Shown in pieces: positions 28,541 through 40,022 of a DNA stretch of 64,000 nucleotides (position 1 is its first letter; each line of letters starts with the position of its first letter). A program made the position numbers and the translations under genes. Source of the DNA: Symbiodinium natans (lineage: Eukaryota > Sar > Dinophyceae > Suessiales > Symbiodiniaceae). The DNA lies in contig CAJNDS010002766.1 in the NCBI GenBank assembly GCA_905221605.1, positions 1 to 64,000 of the forward strand, written 5' to 3'. The notes under the pieces were generated by a model, which was not told the DNA's origin, searched no databases, and saw only the letters and a program-made list of their open reading frames with translations.

Positions 28541-29990
28541 CAAAGAAAAACCCCAAACCCTAAACCCTGAGTCCAAACCTTCACCTCCTACACCCTACAC
28601 CCTCAACACCCCCTAAACCCTCAACCCTGCACCCTAAACCCCTATACCCCAACCCCTGAACCCCAGACCCCTAGACCCCTAAACCCTAGATCCCCAAAAC
28701 CTTGCAGACCAAAGTTTTCAGCCCAAGGTCTCCGGACACTGCAACAGTTTACTTAGTCCCTGTTCCCCTAGGAAGAAAAAACTTTTTGTTCATATATAAG
28801 AAAGCCCATAACCCAAAAAGGTAAAAAGGATCCCTAACACTGATCTAGTTTAGAGCCGTTTAGGGGCCCTTGGGGCTGAGGTTTCAGGAGTTTGCGGGCT
28901 TTCGGTGTGGGAGCTTAGGAGCTGTTGTAGGGTTTCTTAAGGGAGTTTCAAGGGGGTATGTAACTTAAGGTTCCCTAATACTCCCCACTACTCCCTGAGG
29001 CTCCCTAAGCTTCCCTAAGGTGCCCACATATTGCCTAGGTACCTACCCCCCATGAACCCCCCTCCCTACTTAAGGACCCTATAATAAGTTTATGGTACAG
29101 AATTTTAAGGGCTTTCGGTTTAGGAGTTTAGGGTGTCAGGGTTAGGGTTAGGCGCTTGCGAGCTTATGATGTATTGACTTGGTTGAACGGAATGCCAACG
29201 CGTCTGGGGAACACCTACCTCAGGAACTGGCTCAGGAAATATATTTGGTCACTTCTCTATCGTAGCTTATGGTCCGTTGCGGGGTTGCTATCATAAGGTT
29301 TGGGGTACCCAGAAACTACGATTTGTTTAAGAGCCTCCAGAAAACAAAAGATCATGATCCCTTTACTGCCCTTATAAGGACGATGCTTTCTTATTCTTTG
29401 TTTGGGGGGGGGGGTGTTTGACAAGATCGACCCAGAGTTCCTCAGCCCCCCCCAGGAACGATTAGGGTCTAGGGTCTATAGGGTCTAGGGTCTATAGGGT
29501 CCCAGGGTTTAGGGGTTTGGGGTTTGGGCGCCCTCCTGCGCGTGCGGAGTCAGCTTGGTGCGGTAGTGATACTGCAGCGGCGACGGCCTCGGACAAACAT
29601 CGGCGGCCCAGAGGGGCAACAGATGGGACGCTGCAATCCATGGAGCAGGTGTACAGTTCTACTTCACATCTGGCATAATTACAATAGAAATCCTTAGGGG
29701 TTGAGGCGAAACCTGAAATCCTTGATTCCTTGAATCCCAAGCTCCAAAGACCTCGACCGCGCTTCGGTTTTGTTTTTTCGGCGTAGGGACCTCCCAGCAG
29801 CGCTGGTGGCCCAGGTTTTGCTCAAATAGGCTGTGCTCTGAAAATTCCGGGGTCGTTTCACGACACATAAAACTGGCCGGCATCACTGGAGAAAAAGAGG
29901 GTGTTGGGGTGCAAGGGGGAGGGGGTTAAAGTTTTGGGTTTAGGGTTTAGGGTTGCGGTTTAAGGTTTCCCTGGCTGTTGGAATGCAGAG

Positions 29991-30499
29991 GTCCTGGAGC
30001 GGATGTCTTGGAAACCCGGTGATGGGCCGGAGTACGAAAACTACCTAGCTGCCACTCATGCTTGCTGCTCAACTGGTGAAAACCCTACACCCTAAGCCCT
30101 AAAAGTCGGCGCAGTCATTCACTTGATCACTCGATCTTGCCACTGGTCTGCACCTCCAGCCGACGCATGCAACATGCTCCAGAGCTCGACGTAACTGAGT
30201 CATTTTGGGGTTTAGGGTTTAGGGTTTAGGGTTTGGGGTTCATGGCCTGAGTCTACACCTCAAGGCACTTGAAGTGCTTGAGCAAGTTGCAAATTTCGTT
30301 GCTGCGTGGGTATGTCTCAGACGGGGTCCCCCTTATACACCCCCCAAGCTACGGTAGTCCTATCTTCGTCCTTCTTTTCCCTTCGCAGACCTTGCGGGTA
30401 GCGCCAAGATTGTTGGAGGACTTCCCAGCTGGCTCCACAAGCAGATATGCAAGCACGCAGCTGCTGGCATTCCGCGAAGGATGCGACAAGGAAGCTTAG
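29991..30499 (+). CDS. Possible plus-strand gene, three exons to a stop
   Basis: 29991-30075 reads VLERMSWKPGDGPEYENYLA after an AG|G acceptor. 30265-30309 reads ALEVLEQVANFVAAW and ends at GTATGT. A 79-nt intron with a strong pyrimidine tract leads to 30389, and the joined frame continues TLRVAPRLLEDFPAGSTSRY to TAG at 30499. The last acceptor is AG|A, unlike the rest of the window, so the model is tentative. No family recognised. Confidence 0.35.
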
Positions 30500-30563
30500 G
30501 GCCCTTCAGTGTTTAGCAGTCTGGGCATGTCTTGTGGTTTGCGGTGGCTAGAATTTAGCTGCT

Positions 30564-30655
30564 TACTTGGAGGTTCTGTACTTTTAACCCAATGTAGAAC
30601 TTATATCTCTATTCAGGGTACGCAACGGGCTGATAAGACCCTGAACCTCCAAGTA
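30564..30655. repeat. Family A element, short version
   Basis: TACTTGGAGGTTCTGTACTT to CCTGAACCTCCAAGTA in 92 bp; the interior is shortened. Confidence 0.75.
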
Positions 30656-31060
30656 GGGGCTCGAGCAGGGCTCGCGGGCGAGTAGAGCTGGTGGAGGGTG
30701 TGAAAGTTTGTCGGCCCTCTCTTAGAACAACAACATCCAAAATACACTCCCAGCTTAGGGTTTCGGGTTTCGGGCCTCCGAGCCCACAAACACTACAGCA
30801 GTGAGGCCCCTAGCTTCCCGAATTCGATGCCAAAAAGCGGCTCATGTTCTCCGAAAACTATGCTGCCGGATTCTCCTTAGGGCACAGGCCTATAGATTTA
30901 CGGAGTCTGGACATCCTAGACCATCCGCCTCGGAACCTTGAACCCTGGAATCCTAGAACCTAAACCCTAAACCCTAAACCCTAAACCCCAAACCCAAAAC
31001 CCTAAACCCCAAACCCTAAGAGTCCTCTCCTACGCCCCACTGAGAATCGGGGCCTGTAAC

Positions 31061-31216
31061 CTATGTCGCGGTGGCGCCTCGTCAAATGCAGCCAGGCGAT
31101 TCCCGACCATCTCCGCATGGATCTGTGCCCTGCGAAGAGAGGGCGGATTGCCCTGCTGCATGTGCTCCAAAGCACGCAACTTGCACAAGGCGACGCGGAG
31201 TCTCATCACGAGACGC
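31061..31216 (-). CDS. Exon of unknown gene
   Basis: A 156-nt exon with TAG|G acceptor and GTTACA donor reading RLVMRLRVALCKLRALEHMQ then QGNPPSLRRAQIHAEMVGNR. Helical and Arg/Leu-rich. It lies just downstream of the terminal exon of the 31.6-32.4 kb gene, so it belongs to another transcript or that gene's stop is not used. The right side of the spacer (31240-31600) has no supported exon. Confidence 0.5.
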
Positions 31217-31617
31217 CTACCAAAAGCCGAATGGGTAAGTGTCAAGTGCGCGGGCTGTGACAGTCTTGGTTGGTGGCCATAGGCCATCTACTGGGACTAC
31301 TGGGACTCTTCAACTCAACCACCAAAAATGTGCCACCTTTGACAAGTACCCGGGTCGTGCTCTATACATATCAGATGTTCAAAAACTGCATCCGAATTTC
31401 CGGGGCCCGCGGTGCTGCAGCGAATGGGGCAGAGCGCAATCCGATGGCATACGCCCTGAGCCAGAATTCGAAACTCAGACACATCCAAACTTAACCCAAA
31501 ACCCAAAAGCGTATAAACCCTAAACCCAGTCTGCTCCGCTGCCCCAAGGGAAGCCCCAGCCGGGGTGTTGCCCCTAGTGGGCTTCCTACAGCACACATCT
31601 TTCGCAAGGAGGCCAAA

Positions 31618-32441
31618 CTAGGAGCTTCCCACGGGGTCGTAGCCAGACCCTCCTTCTCTGGGCTTGCCGGAAGGCTTTGATCCCATGAGGTTTGGAAAGC
31701 CAGTGCCGGGAGAGCCAAAGATCTTCGCCTGCACAGCTGGATGTTGGCTCGCGGCCCCGAGTCCAAGCACGCAAGCCGCAAGGATCAAGGCAATCGGCAC
31801 CCAATTCACCCCCGCAGCCACAGGCTTTGCCACAGGCTTAGGCTTTGCCACAGGCTTTGCCACAGGCTTTGCCAAAGGCTTTGCCACAGGCTTGGCCACA
31901 GCCTTTGTCGCAGGCTGTGCCACAGCCTTTGTCACAGGCTTTGCCGCAGGCTTTGCCGCAGGCTTTGCCGCAGGCTCTGCACCGGGTTCATCCTGTTCCT
32001 CAGGCTTGGGCTCTCTCACCACGGGCTTGGGCTCTACCACCGCGGGCTTGAGCTTGGGCTTGGCCTGCACCTCAGGCTTCGCCACGTTCTTTGCCACGTT
32101 CTTCGCCACGTTCTTTGCCTCGTTCTTTGCCACGGGCGTCGACTCCTGCGGCTTGCAATCTCGCATCAGTTGCTCCAGCCTTTTCCTCGGATGTGGCCCT
32201 TAAAGCAGCCTCTCAAGAATACTCCGGGGAAGATTCTCCCCTCTTTCCGCTAAACCCCAAAAAAAGGCGGAAAAAAAGACACACAGACACACACACATCC
32301 CAAGACCCTAGAACCTACCGAGACTCTCCGCATCGATGATCTTCTTCTTGCGCCTGGAGATGCACTGATGGGGATGCCAGTGAGGGTGGCCTTCTACTTC
32401 CACCTCGCTCTCGCAGCTTAACGAGAAGTTGGCGTGGCGGC
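31618..32441 (-). CDS. Lys/Ala/Pro-repeat protein with C-terminal membrane helix (last two exons)
   Basis: Exon 32441-32319 reads HANFSLSCESEVEVEGHPHW to ISRRKKKIIDAESL and ends at GTAGGT. It joins in frame (phase 1) to exon 32198-31618, which starts PHPRKRLEQLMRDCKPQEST. The long exon then has AKNVAKNVAK and AKPVAKPLAKPVAK repeats, an acidic EPKPEEQDEPGAEP patch, a hydrophobic helix VPIALILAACVLGLGA about 60 residues from the end, and a stop. It looks like a tail-anchored or single-pass protein with a basic repeat domain. N-terminal exons are not found. The plus-strand ORFs here are antisense of the repeats. Confidence 0.7.
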
Positions 32442-32626
32442 CTTCCCAGGGCCCCCAGAATCGATGTAGGGCTTAGGGGCTTTGGGGATGGGGTCAAACT
32501 CTTATAAGGGCCTGCGCAGCATGGGGCTTCTCTTATTCTTATTCTTACTCTTATTCTGATTATGTTTCTTCTTCTTCGTCTTAGTTCTTAGTTCTTACTT
32601 ATTACCTTTTTCTTGAGGGGGAGCCG

Positions 32627-32658
<32 letters not shown>

Positions 32659-32731
32659 AAAAGCCATTGACTGCAAGACACCGGAATTGCTTCAGACCCA
32701 AGCCGAGACACGAAAGGCCCTCTCCTAAAAC

Positions 32732-32980
32732 TACTTGGAGGTTCAGGGAAACCCAAGTATACGTGTATAGTTATAACTGTCAACGTATAGGCCCCTGAAG
32801 TGCCCCAAGAGGGTTACAATGGGGCTATAAGTACACTTAGACTATACTCTGCTTAGAACCTTATTAAAATAGTATTTTTAGTATCCTCTTGGGTTTTATA
32901 TAAACCAATATATTCTTAATATTAATTCCCAAGGGGGATGTAGCAGAATTGGGTTCCTAAGAACTATGAAAGTCCAAGTG
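32732..32980. repeat. Family A element with a nested family C insertion
   Basis: Arms TACTTGGAGGTTCA and AAAGTCCAAGT enclose about 96 bp (32851-32946) of AT-rich sequence that recurs at 56616-56710 (cttagaacctta, cttgggttttrt, gggggatrta words). Confidence 0.7.
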
Positions 32981-33429
32981 GTGGCATGGCTCGCATATAG
33001 ATTCAATAGTACCCAAACATTGATAAGGGAATGCTAGCACTCCGTAAGGGTCCAGGTACCTGTATAGTACATACTTGGGACCTTAAAGGGCTTCCCATGT
33101 AGTAGCTTTAGGGGGCCCAGGTATGTCCTAAAAAAGGTACATGGGCACTCAGGGGCTGCAGGAACACAGAAACTAAGCTTCGTAGCTTTATCGCGTTGGT
33201 GCCATGGGATCTTGGAGTACAGAACCGGGGGCTGGCAGAGGCCCCAAGGGACGAGAGGACAAGGAGGCCCAAAAGGCCCATGGGCCTGAAGAGGGTTCAT
33301 AGAGTTCATATCCATAGGATTTGGGGTTTAGGATTTAGGGTTTAGGATCTAGGGTTTAGGGCGCAGGCCATGTTCACAATTCCATATGTTTCGCCCCCCC
33401 CCCTCCCCCCTTTCGCGGCCTTTCAGGAC

Positions 33430-34836
33430 CTGCGCGTGCCGCTGGACCATGTCATTTTTGCAGCCCACCTCTTTGCTTGGGGGTTTGGGGTTCAGGGTTT
33501 AGGGTTGAGGGTTTTTGGGGTTTACGATATTAGGGGTACCCTATTGGGGTCTTTACTAGAAGGGAATCCTACTACTTGAGGGACTATTTTAAGGGCACCT
33601 TATTGGGTCCTCATTATGAGGGGGACCATTTTCGGGGTACCACTTTTCGTAAACGCCCGCCTCTTGGCTAACGAACTGGCTGCTGAAGGAATCATGGCTG
33701 ACCTTGAGGACACAGTGGTACCTTGGTAGCACAGTAACCACATTACATTGAGGTTTAGGGTTTAGGGTTTAGGGTTTAGGGTTCAGGGTTTAAGGTTTAG
33801 GGTTTAGGGTTTAGGGCCTTTGTTGGGGGCTGGTTACATTTACCAGGGAACCCGGAACCCAGAAAGATGCAAAAAAGGGCTACAAAGCCTACCTCAGACT
33901 GTACCAAGGTACTCCTTAAGTGGAGAATGCGCTTCATGCATCTTTAGAGCCTGGGCATTGTTGTAGACCGTGTTATGCTCAAAGAGGTCCTCATGGTGGG
34001 TAAGTCCAACCCACAGCTCACACCGTTTCCTTAGTTGCTGAGTTCATAAGCCCCCACATTCAGTTCTATGGGGATTCCCAAGCAATGTAAAGTGTACTCA
34101 TTCAGCTAATAAGTTTCTCCTCTACTGGGCCAAGCTCGTAGCCCTTGCACTCCTTCGATCCGGCACACAGAGCGCGGCACTTTTCAGGGCTTACCCCATC
34201 CTTCTCCGGGTTCTTGTCAGACAGCACCGTACCCTCCTTCCCAGTGGGTCCCAGGTGGGAGTCCACCTTGTCACCGCGGCACACCGAACCCGGACCCAGG
34301 TTTAAGAATTCCACAAGCTTGTCCTCGGTGATGCCCTCGAAGTTGATGGCATCAAAATCGTGGCCATGGTGGGTGTAGGGATGTCCGAGATGCCCTGCAG
34401 GTTCTCCCATCCACAGGCACGCGCAGAGGGCGAGCGTGAGCAGGAGAACCCCACCCGCTGCCACTGCCACCGTGCCACTTGGCCGACGCCCTGCAGCTGC
34501 CGTGTGCGGGGTCTGCACATCCCCATTCTCAACGTCCTCGCTTTCGACGAACGGCTGAAGAGCAGGCGACATGGGCAAATCGAGCTGAGGGGTATATCTT
34601 GGACTTCTGCTCGACGCCTTGGCAGAGCGAGCCCCCTCTGATGTCTGTGTGGAAAACGCTGCCCTTCTCCAGGCTGTCTATAATTTGCTAACTCCAAAAC
34701 ACTGACATGGCAACACGCTCGACCGTTGAACCCTAAGCCCTAGACCCTGAACCTTCATGACAAGCGACAAGGCTGGTGTTTTTGGGTCCAACTTTGCCTG
34801 CACTTACTCAAAGAGCCTGAACATTGAGAACGCCAT
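33430..34836 (-). CDS. Type II membrane protein with Cys-rich segment (five exons)
   Basis: Proposed exons: 34836-34810 (MAFSMFRLF, GA donor just before GTAAGT), 34635-34126, 33989-33905 (DLFEHNTVYNNAQALKMHEA), 33702-33655 (VSHDSFSSQFVSQEAG), 33468-33430 (VGCKNDMVQRHAQ). The 510-nt exon has a polar N-terminus, a membrane helix VAVAAGGVLLLTLALCACLW, then a luminal part ending SPEKCRALCAGSKECKGYEL, which resembles the Cys spacing of a PAN/Apple domain. Acceptors are AG|G. Junction phases are consistent only with particular donors, notably GA after exon 3. Plus-strand readings over the small exons are also open, so the last three are less certain. Confidence 0.5.
33524..33650. repeat. Family I element, copy 1
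   Basis: CGATATTAGGGGTACCCTAT and GGGAATCCTACTACTTGAGG, ending near TTTTCGTAAACGCC. Confidence 0.55.
34030..34113. repeat. Family H element, copy 1
   Basis: CTTAGTTGCTGAGTTCATAA to GTACTCATTCAGCTAATAAG; ends are inverted repeats. It begins a few bases inside the intron after the 34635-34126 exon. Confidence 0.7.
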
Positions 34837-35085
34837 GGTGCAGCAAGACAGTGGGAGTGAGCATGTAGGGTTTAGGGTTTAGGGTTTAGGGTTTAGGGTT
34901 TAGGGTTTAGGGTTCCTCTCATCCAAAGAAAATCGGAGAACCCAGGGCAGGTTCTTTGCAAGTTTCCCAGGCCTCGGCTGCGTAAGAGATGGGCGTGCCC
35001 GCGCGAGAGAAGGAAGAACCCCTACTTTGGAAAACCCTAAACCCTAAACCCTAAACCCTAACCCTAAACCCTAAACCCTAAACCC

Positions 35086-35218
35086 CATGGTGCTTAGGAA
35101 CCCAATTATTACTGTACTTATAGCCCAATTACAACCCCATTAGGGTCCTTAAGGGGCTTCGAAGTGGGTTGTACCTACGCTTACAATAGGGTTACTAAGT
35201 GCCCTGGACCTCCAAGTA
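35086..35218. repeat. Family A element joined to a CCCTAAA tract
   Basis: The right end GGACCTCCAAGTA is present. The left end is ATGGTGCTTAGGAACCCAAT directly after CCCTAAACCCC. Confidence 0.7.
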
Positions 35219-35600
35219 TTCAGAAGTCATAAGCTTTAGCAAGAACAACCATCAACACGAATTCACTTCCACGACCCCGAAACCTTAAACCCTGAACTCT
35301 TAACCCTGGACCCTCAAGCCTCAACCCTAAACCCTAAACCCTAAACCCTAAACCCTCAACCCTCAACCCTTAACCCTATCCATAAACCCTAAACCCCAAC
35401 TGCTCCCACAGTCCGGCGGATATCCGAAACCCTAAACCGTATAGACCCTAAGCTCTAAACCCTATAATAAACCCTAAACCCTAAACCCTAAACCCTGAAC
35501 CCTAAACCCTAAACCCTAAACCCTAAACCCTAAACCCTAAACCCTAAACCCCCCCCCCCTGCGCCTGGACTGCCCCTCGTCGAACGGAGGCACCCTGGGC

Positions 35601-35657
35601 CCTGCAGGTCAAAGCGGTGGGCGCAGCGCTTATTGTTGAAGGCCACGAGGTCACCGC
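35601..35657 (-). CDS. Exon resembling a 2-oxoglutarate/Fe(II) dioxygenase C-terminal motif
   Basis: Reads GDLVAFNNKRCAHRFDLQ between a CAG|G acceptor and a GC donor. The pattern G-D-L-V-x-F-x-N-x-R-x-x-H is like the distal His motif of TauD/gamma-butyrobetaine-type dioxygenases, where the His binds iron and a nearby Arg binds 2-oxoglutarate. One exon only; neighbours of this gene are not recognised. It is flanked by CCCTAAA on the left and TTTGGGG/TTTAGGG on the right. Confidence 0.4.
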
Positions 35658-36104
35658 CTGGTTGAGGGTTTGGGGTTTAGGGTTTAGGGTTTGGGGTTTA
35701 GGGTTTGGGGTCTAGGGTTTAGGGTTTGGGGCTTTGGGTTGAGGGTTTGGGGTTTAGGGTTCCAGGTTGAGGGATTCCACTACTTTAGCTCGGATGCTTG
35801 CCCTTTGCACGGAGAGGGTTAGGGTCTAGGGGTTTGGGCGCCCTGAGCATTGTTTAAGAAACCGTGTCTGGCGATGATTGAAGGAATGCATGAGCGGCTG
35901 TTGACCTTGTTTTGCGGGGTTTGGGTTTGGGTTTAATTAGAGTTTAGGGTTTGAAGTATGAACTTGCCGAGACCTCAACCACACATGGGTAGTGCTCCGG
36001 CAAACTCTTACTGAGTGCCGGATTCAAAGAAAACTACCTCAACCATACACCCTAAACCCTAAAACCTAAACTCGAAGCCCTAAACCCTGCACCACACAAC
36101 CTAA

Positions 36105-36212
36105 CTTGGCTGCACTTAGGAGGGCAGCTATAAATTACATTTTTTGCTGCCTTAATCAGAAACCCAATAAACTCCAAAAAGGTAAGGATCTAAAGTTACA
36201 GTAAAGTACCAC
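36105..36212 (-). repeat. Introner-like element, family D copy 2
   Basis: Same terminal words as the 59.9-kb copy (GTGGTACTTTACTGTAACTT at one end, AAGTGCAGCCAAG at the other) and about the same length. Here the downstream base is T and the flanks are telomere-type, so it is probably nested in a larger intron. Confidence 0.65.
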
Positions 36213-36281
36213 ACAGCTACAGCCTCCACCCTACACCCCACACCCGAAATCCTCTGCAGGGCCTTGAGACTTCTGGGCAGC

Positions 36282-36325
36282 CTGAGGTTCCGACATTGCA
36301 ATTCGAAGTCCTCCTTCCAGCGCTC
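36282..36325 (-). CDS. Exon of unknown gene, charged helix
   Basis: Reads ERWKEDFELQCRNL after CAG|G and before a GC donor. The open frame extends on both sides (VFAHRQQSQQ upstream, RLPRSLKALQ downstream), so the exon may be longer. Coiled-coil-like. Confidence 0.4.
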
Positions 36326-37038
36326 CTGTTGGCTCTGTTGGCGGTGGGCGAAGACCCTGAAACCCCTAGAACCCCCAAAGCCCTAAACGGGCCCTAAACC
36401 CTAAACCCTAAACCCGAAACCCTAAGCCCGCAACCTTAAAGCCTTGAAGAGCTTGAAGCTTGGAGCCCTTTCACCCTTACCGAGCGCTTCGAACTGCAAA
36501 CCCTCTAGATGCCCCCTACACAGCCCAAGGGCGCACACTTCACAACCAGCTAAGACAGGTAGGGGACCAGATGCATGCACCCACCCCTTTTTGAAAACCT
36601 AGCCGCCGCACTCAGCAACCTGGCCAAGTGCTTGGGGCTTATTTTCGGTTCTTGGTAGGGTTTCGGGCTTTCTGTTTAAGGGCTTAAGGGAGTTCAGGCT
36701 CGGGCTTCGGGGTTTGTAGGGCTTGCAGGACCCTAAACCCTAAACCCTAAACCCTAAACCCGAAACCCTGTTGGTAGGGCTAAGGGGGGCCTGGGACCCT
36801 CAAAACCGTGCCCCTTTCGGCCAAGGAGCTGCGAGCTGCAAAATGCCTACAGGGGGCTTCGGGTTTAGGGTTTAGGGTTTAGGGTTTAGGGTTTAGGGTT
36901 TAGGGTTTAGGGTTTAGGGTTTAGGGTTTAGGGTTTAGGGTTTAGGGTTTAGGGTTTAGGGTCTCGACCCAAGAGTAAGCTGGGAACAAAACGGGTGCCT
37001 TTTTTTTTCTGTTTACAGGGGCTTCAGAATCTGATTCC

Positions 37039-37245
37039 TACCTGGAAGGTTCATGGGAAGTTAATATGTAGATGTAGAGGTCTATGCCTATGCACCCTAA
37101 GTAGGGTTATAACCATACCTACCCTACGTATATGTAACCCAACTTATAAGTACCCCTAAACCCTGGACCCAAAGACAACCCTAAACCCAAATTATCCTAA
37201 ACCCTAAACCCTACAGTACTTCTAAGTACCCATGAACCTCCAAGT
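37039..37245. repeat. Family A element with internal telomere-type insertion
   Basis: TACCTGGAAGGTTCATGGGA to CCATGAACCTCCAAGTA, 207 bp instead of about 135. The excess (about 37153-37214) is CCCTAAA-type. Confidence 0.7.
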
Positions 37246-37771
37246 AGGGTTTTAAGGGGGCTCCAGGTTCAGGGGGGCCCTTGGGGCATTTTGGGGTATG
37301 AAGGACTCCAAGAAGCCGCTTTCTGGGTCTTAGTTAAGGTTCTTTAGGGCTCCTTTGGGTTCCTTGCGGAAACCCTAAACCCTAAACCCTAAACCCTAAA
37401 CCCTGAACCCTAAACCCTAAACCGCGGGTTCCTGAGCGTTCTCAAGGGCTTTAGGGTTTTAGGGTTTCTGGAGTCTTTTCGGGGTTTGGGAGGTGTCGGC
37501 CTTGAGATTTGCAAGGGCTGTGGCCTCTAGTGTCTCTCAAGCCCTCGGACGACAAGAAGCAACGGCCCTGCAAAACCCCTAAACCCTAGACCTCGACGAT
37601 GACCGCCAATGCCTCCCACTATCCTCCATGTCAAAAACCCTAAAGACCTAGAAGGGGTGTAGAGTTTAGGGTTTAGGGGTTCGGGTTTAGGGTTTAGGGG
37701 CTTTTGGTGGTCTTTGGGGTTTAAGGGGCCTTAAACACCAATCCTTGCCCGGCCCGAAATCTTCAACCCAC

Positions 37772-37879
37772 ACTGGTCATGAGGACGCGAATGCCGACCG
37801 CGCCACGCGCGTAGGCCGCCAGCACCTCTGGCGGACCTTCTGCTTCGTAGCGAGAAGCCTCCCGGAGATCGAAGATCAC
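37772..37879 (-). CDS. Exon of unknown gene
   Basis: A 36-codon exon reading VIFDLREASRYEAEGPPEVL then AAYARGAVGIRVLMTS between AAG|G and GTGGGT. Composition is globular. I do not recognise the family. Confidence 0.55.
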
Positions 37880-38261
37880 CTTGATAATAATATGATTTCT
37901 TAAAAACACATATTAGTTAAAGCATCTATCTAGAGTGATAGTAGTTTCGTGGTGTTGGGGGAGAGGGCAGGGTTTAGGGTTTGGGTTTAGTAGGGTTCAG
38001 GGTTCAGGGTGTAGGGTTCAGGGTTTAGGGTTTAGGGTTGAGGGCTTATAGGGCCAGACAGTCGGAGCAAGATCTCCCCCAAAGCACTCAGGGTTTAGGG
38101 TTCAGGTTTAGGGTTTAGGGTTTAGGGTTTAGGGTTTAGGGTTTAGGGTTTAGGGTTTAGGGTTTAGGGGTTGCACTTCAAGCAATAAACAGTCCCCAGG
38201 TAATGGAAGTTGGACTCTCTGGGGCACGTCACGTCAGTCGGCTTCGGGCTGGCTTTTCTGG

Positions 38262-38306
38262 CTGGTTCTTAGTAGGGAAGGAGGGAATGAGGGCCCTATA
38301 TATACA

Positions 38307-38344
<38 letters not shown>

Positions 38345-38474
38345 GGGATTCTAGAGGGCCCTATATATACCCTGTAAGGGATTCTATGAGGGCCCTATAT
38401 ATACCCTTTAAGGGATTTTAGAGGGTCCCTATATATACCCTTTAAGGGATCCTTCATTCCCTACTAAGAACCAG
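38262..38474. repeat. Family E element, copy 2
   Basis: A perfect 17-bp inverted end CTGGTTCTTAGTAGGGA. The interior has a TA microsatellite (about 38312-38341) and three tandem copies of a CCCTATATATACCC unit. Confidence 0.85.
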
Positions 38475-38889
38475 GGGCTTTTGACAAGCATCAGACTCAC
38501 GCTATCGGATCCATAAGTGCAAGCTGCCTGCTTTGCAGTGGGCCTGCGATTGCAGTCATCTGCCACAGGTACACGAAGGCATGTGCAATCCTAAACCCTA
38601 AACCCTAAACCCTAAACCCTAAACCCTAAACCCTCAACCCTAAACCCTGAATGCCTCTTTAGGCCTAACGTGCCCCGGGTGCCTCGTGACCTGTCGGACT
38701 CAGCGTCTGACTTTGGGAAGATCGCTGTAAGCAAGTGCGGTGGTCAAACCTTCGAGCCCTGCACTCAGAACAGTTTTTTTTGTGGAGGGTTTGGGGTTGG
38801 TTTGGGGTTTAGGGTCATAGGGTTTAGGGTTTAGGGTTTAGGGTTTAGGGTTTAGGGTTTAGGGATTTATAGGCTGTAAGGGTAGATAG

Positions 38890-39340
38890 GGTCCTAAAAG
38901 AACGGGCTGAAGTACTGCCCTTCTTGCGGACAACGCCCTCGATCGTTACAAGAGCCACGTACTGCAGCTCGAGTTCAAGCAGGGCTTCTGTTGAGGCAGG
39001 AACCGAACGTAGTGCGGTACATACTTCTGCAAGACACATGTTTGGGAGACGCGAAGCAGCCATCTACATCGATAGATAGGTTCATCATCGCCATGGCAGC
39101 TTTCCCAAACACAAGTCTTGGTTTCTGAAACGCCTGAAACGGAAAAGCGCGATGTCCCAAACTTCCCCACATCGAATCATGAGCTGCGTCAGACACGCCA
39201 CAAAATTCTTGGCAAGGGCACCGCGCGTCGTTACACCATACGGCTACAGGCGACGGCACACAGCCTGTCTTCCGGCGATCTTCACCGAAGAAGGTGCAGA
39301 CCCGTAAAGCTGGAAAGGTCAACCCACAGTGTGCGGGGAT
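38890..39340 (-). CDS. Coding-looking region, exon limits unresolved
   Basis: Minus-strand open stretches read TFFGEDRRKTGCVPSPVAVW, then FCGVSDAAHDSMWG, and lower down ALLELELQYVALVTIEGVVR. Splice signals do not pick one frame. The overlapping 197-codon ORF from 39568 runs through a TTTAGGG-type tract and is unlikely as such. Confidence 0.3.
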
Positions 39341-39710
39341 GAGTGGAGCCTGCTGGAGCAACTCACTCCCAAGAAACAGCCCGCGTCGCGCCAGGTTAAG
39401 ATGCCTGGGCACCTCACGGGGCGGGGGGGGGGGTTTAAAACGGAGGGACTCTCGCATCTTGCTGGCTCTGGGTTGGGATTTACTGATCTTTAGGGCTAAG
39501 GGTTGAGGGTCTTGGGGTTTCGGGTGTAGGGATAGTATGGAACTAGGTACCCGACTATAACCCCTCAACCTCTCACTGGTTCTGAGTTGGGAGCTTAGAC
39601 AACTTGGGTCTTTGACATCGCCCTAAAGGTACAAGCAATTCTTCTAGCTTCGGGCATATGTTGGGTCACCCTTTCTTACTTTGCGGGGGGGGGGGGGGGG
39701 GGGGGGTGGT

Positions 39711-39810
39711 CCGAAATTAGGGGAACCTTATGGGGGTCCATAGTTACAAGGGAATCCTACTATTTGGGGCTCGATATTCGGGGCTCCATATTTTTCGTAA
39801 ATCTCCATAT
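39711..39810. repeat. Family I element, copy 2
   Basis: CGAAATTAGGGGAACCTTAT and GGGAATCCTACTATTTGGGG, ending near TTTTTCGTAAATCTCC. Confidence 0.55.
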
Positions 39811-40022
39811 TGGGAGCGTAGTTTGACTGCATAGAGAAGGCCTCGATCGAAAGGCTTAGAGGCGCACCCCTGGTGCCTGTTGGCTCAGCTTCCTAATTCA
39901 GGAATTCCACACCCTGAACCCTATACCCTAACTCCCTAACCCCAAGCCCGAAACCCTAAACTAAACCCTGAACCCGAAACCCTAACCCTAAACTCTAAAC
40001 CCCAAACCCTAAACCCTAAACT

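Noticed and set aside
31664-32253. Plus-strand ORFs with LCHRLCHRL or GFATGFATG repeats
   Set aside because: Antisense and shifted frames of the AKPVAK repeat exon, which joins in frame to an upstream exon and has a membrane helix.
33034-33315. 93-codon minus-strand ORF
   Set aside because: Pro/Cys/Trp-rich with no splice or family support, and the DNA contains short inverted repeats; probably non-coding.
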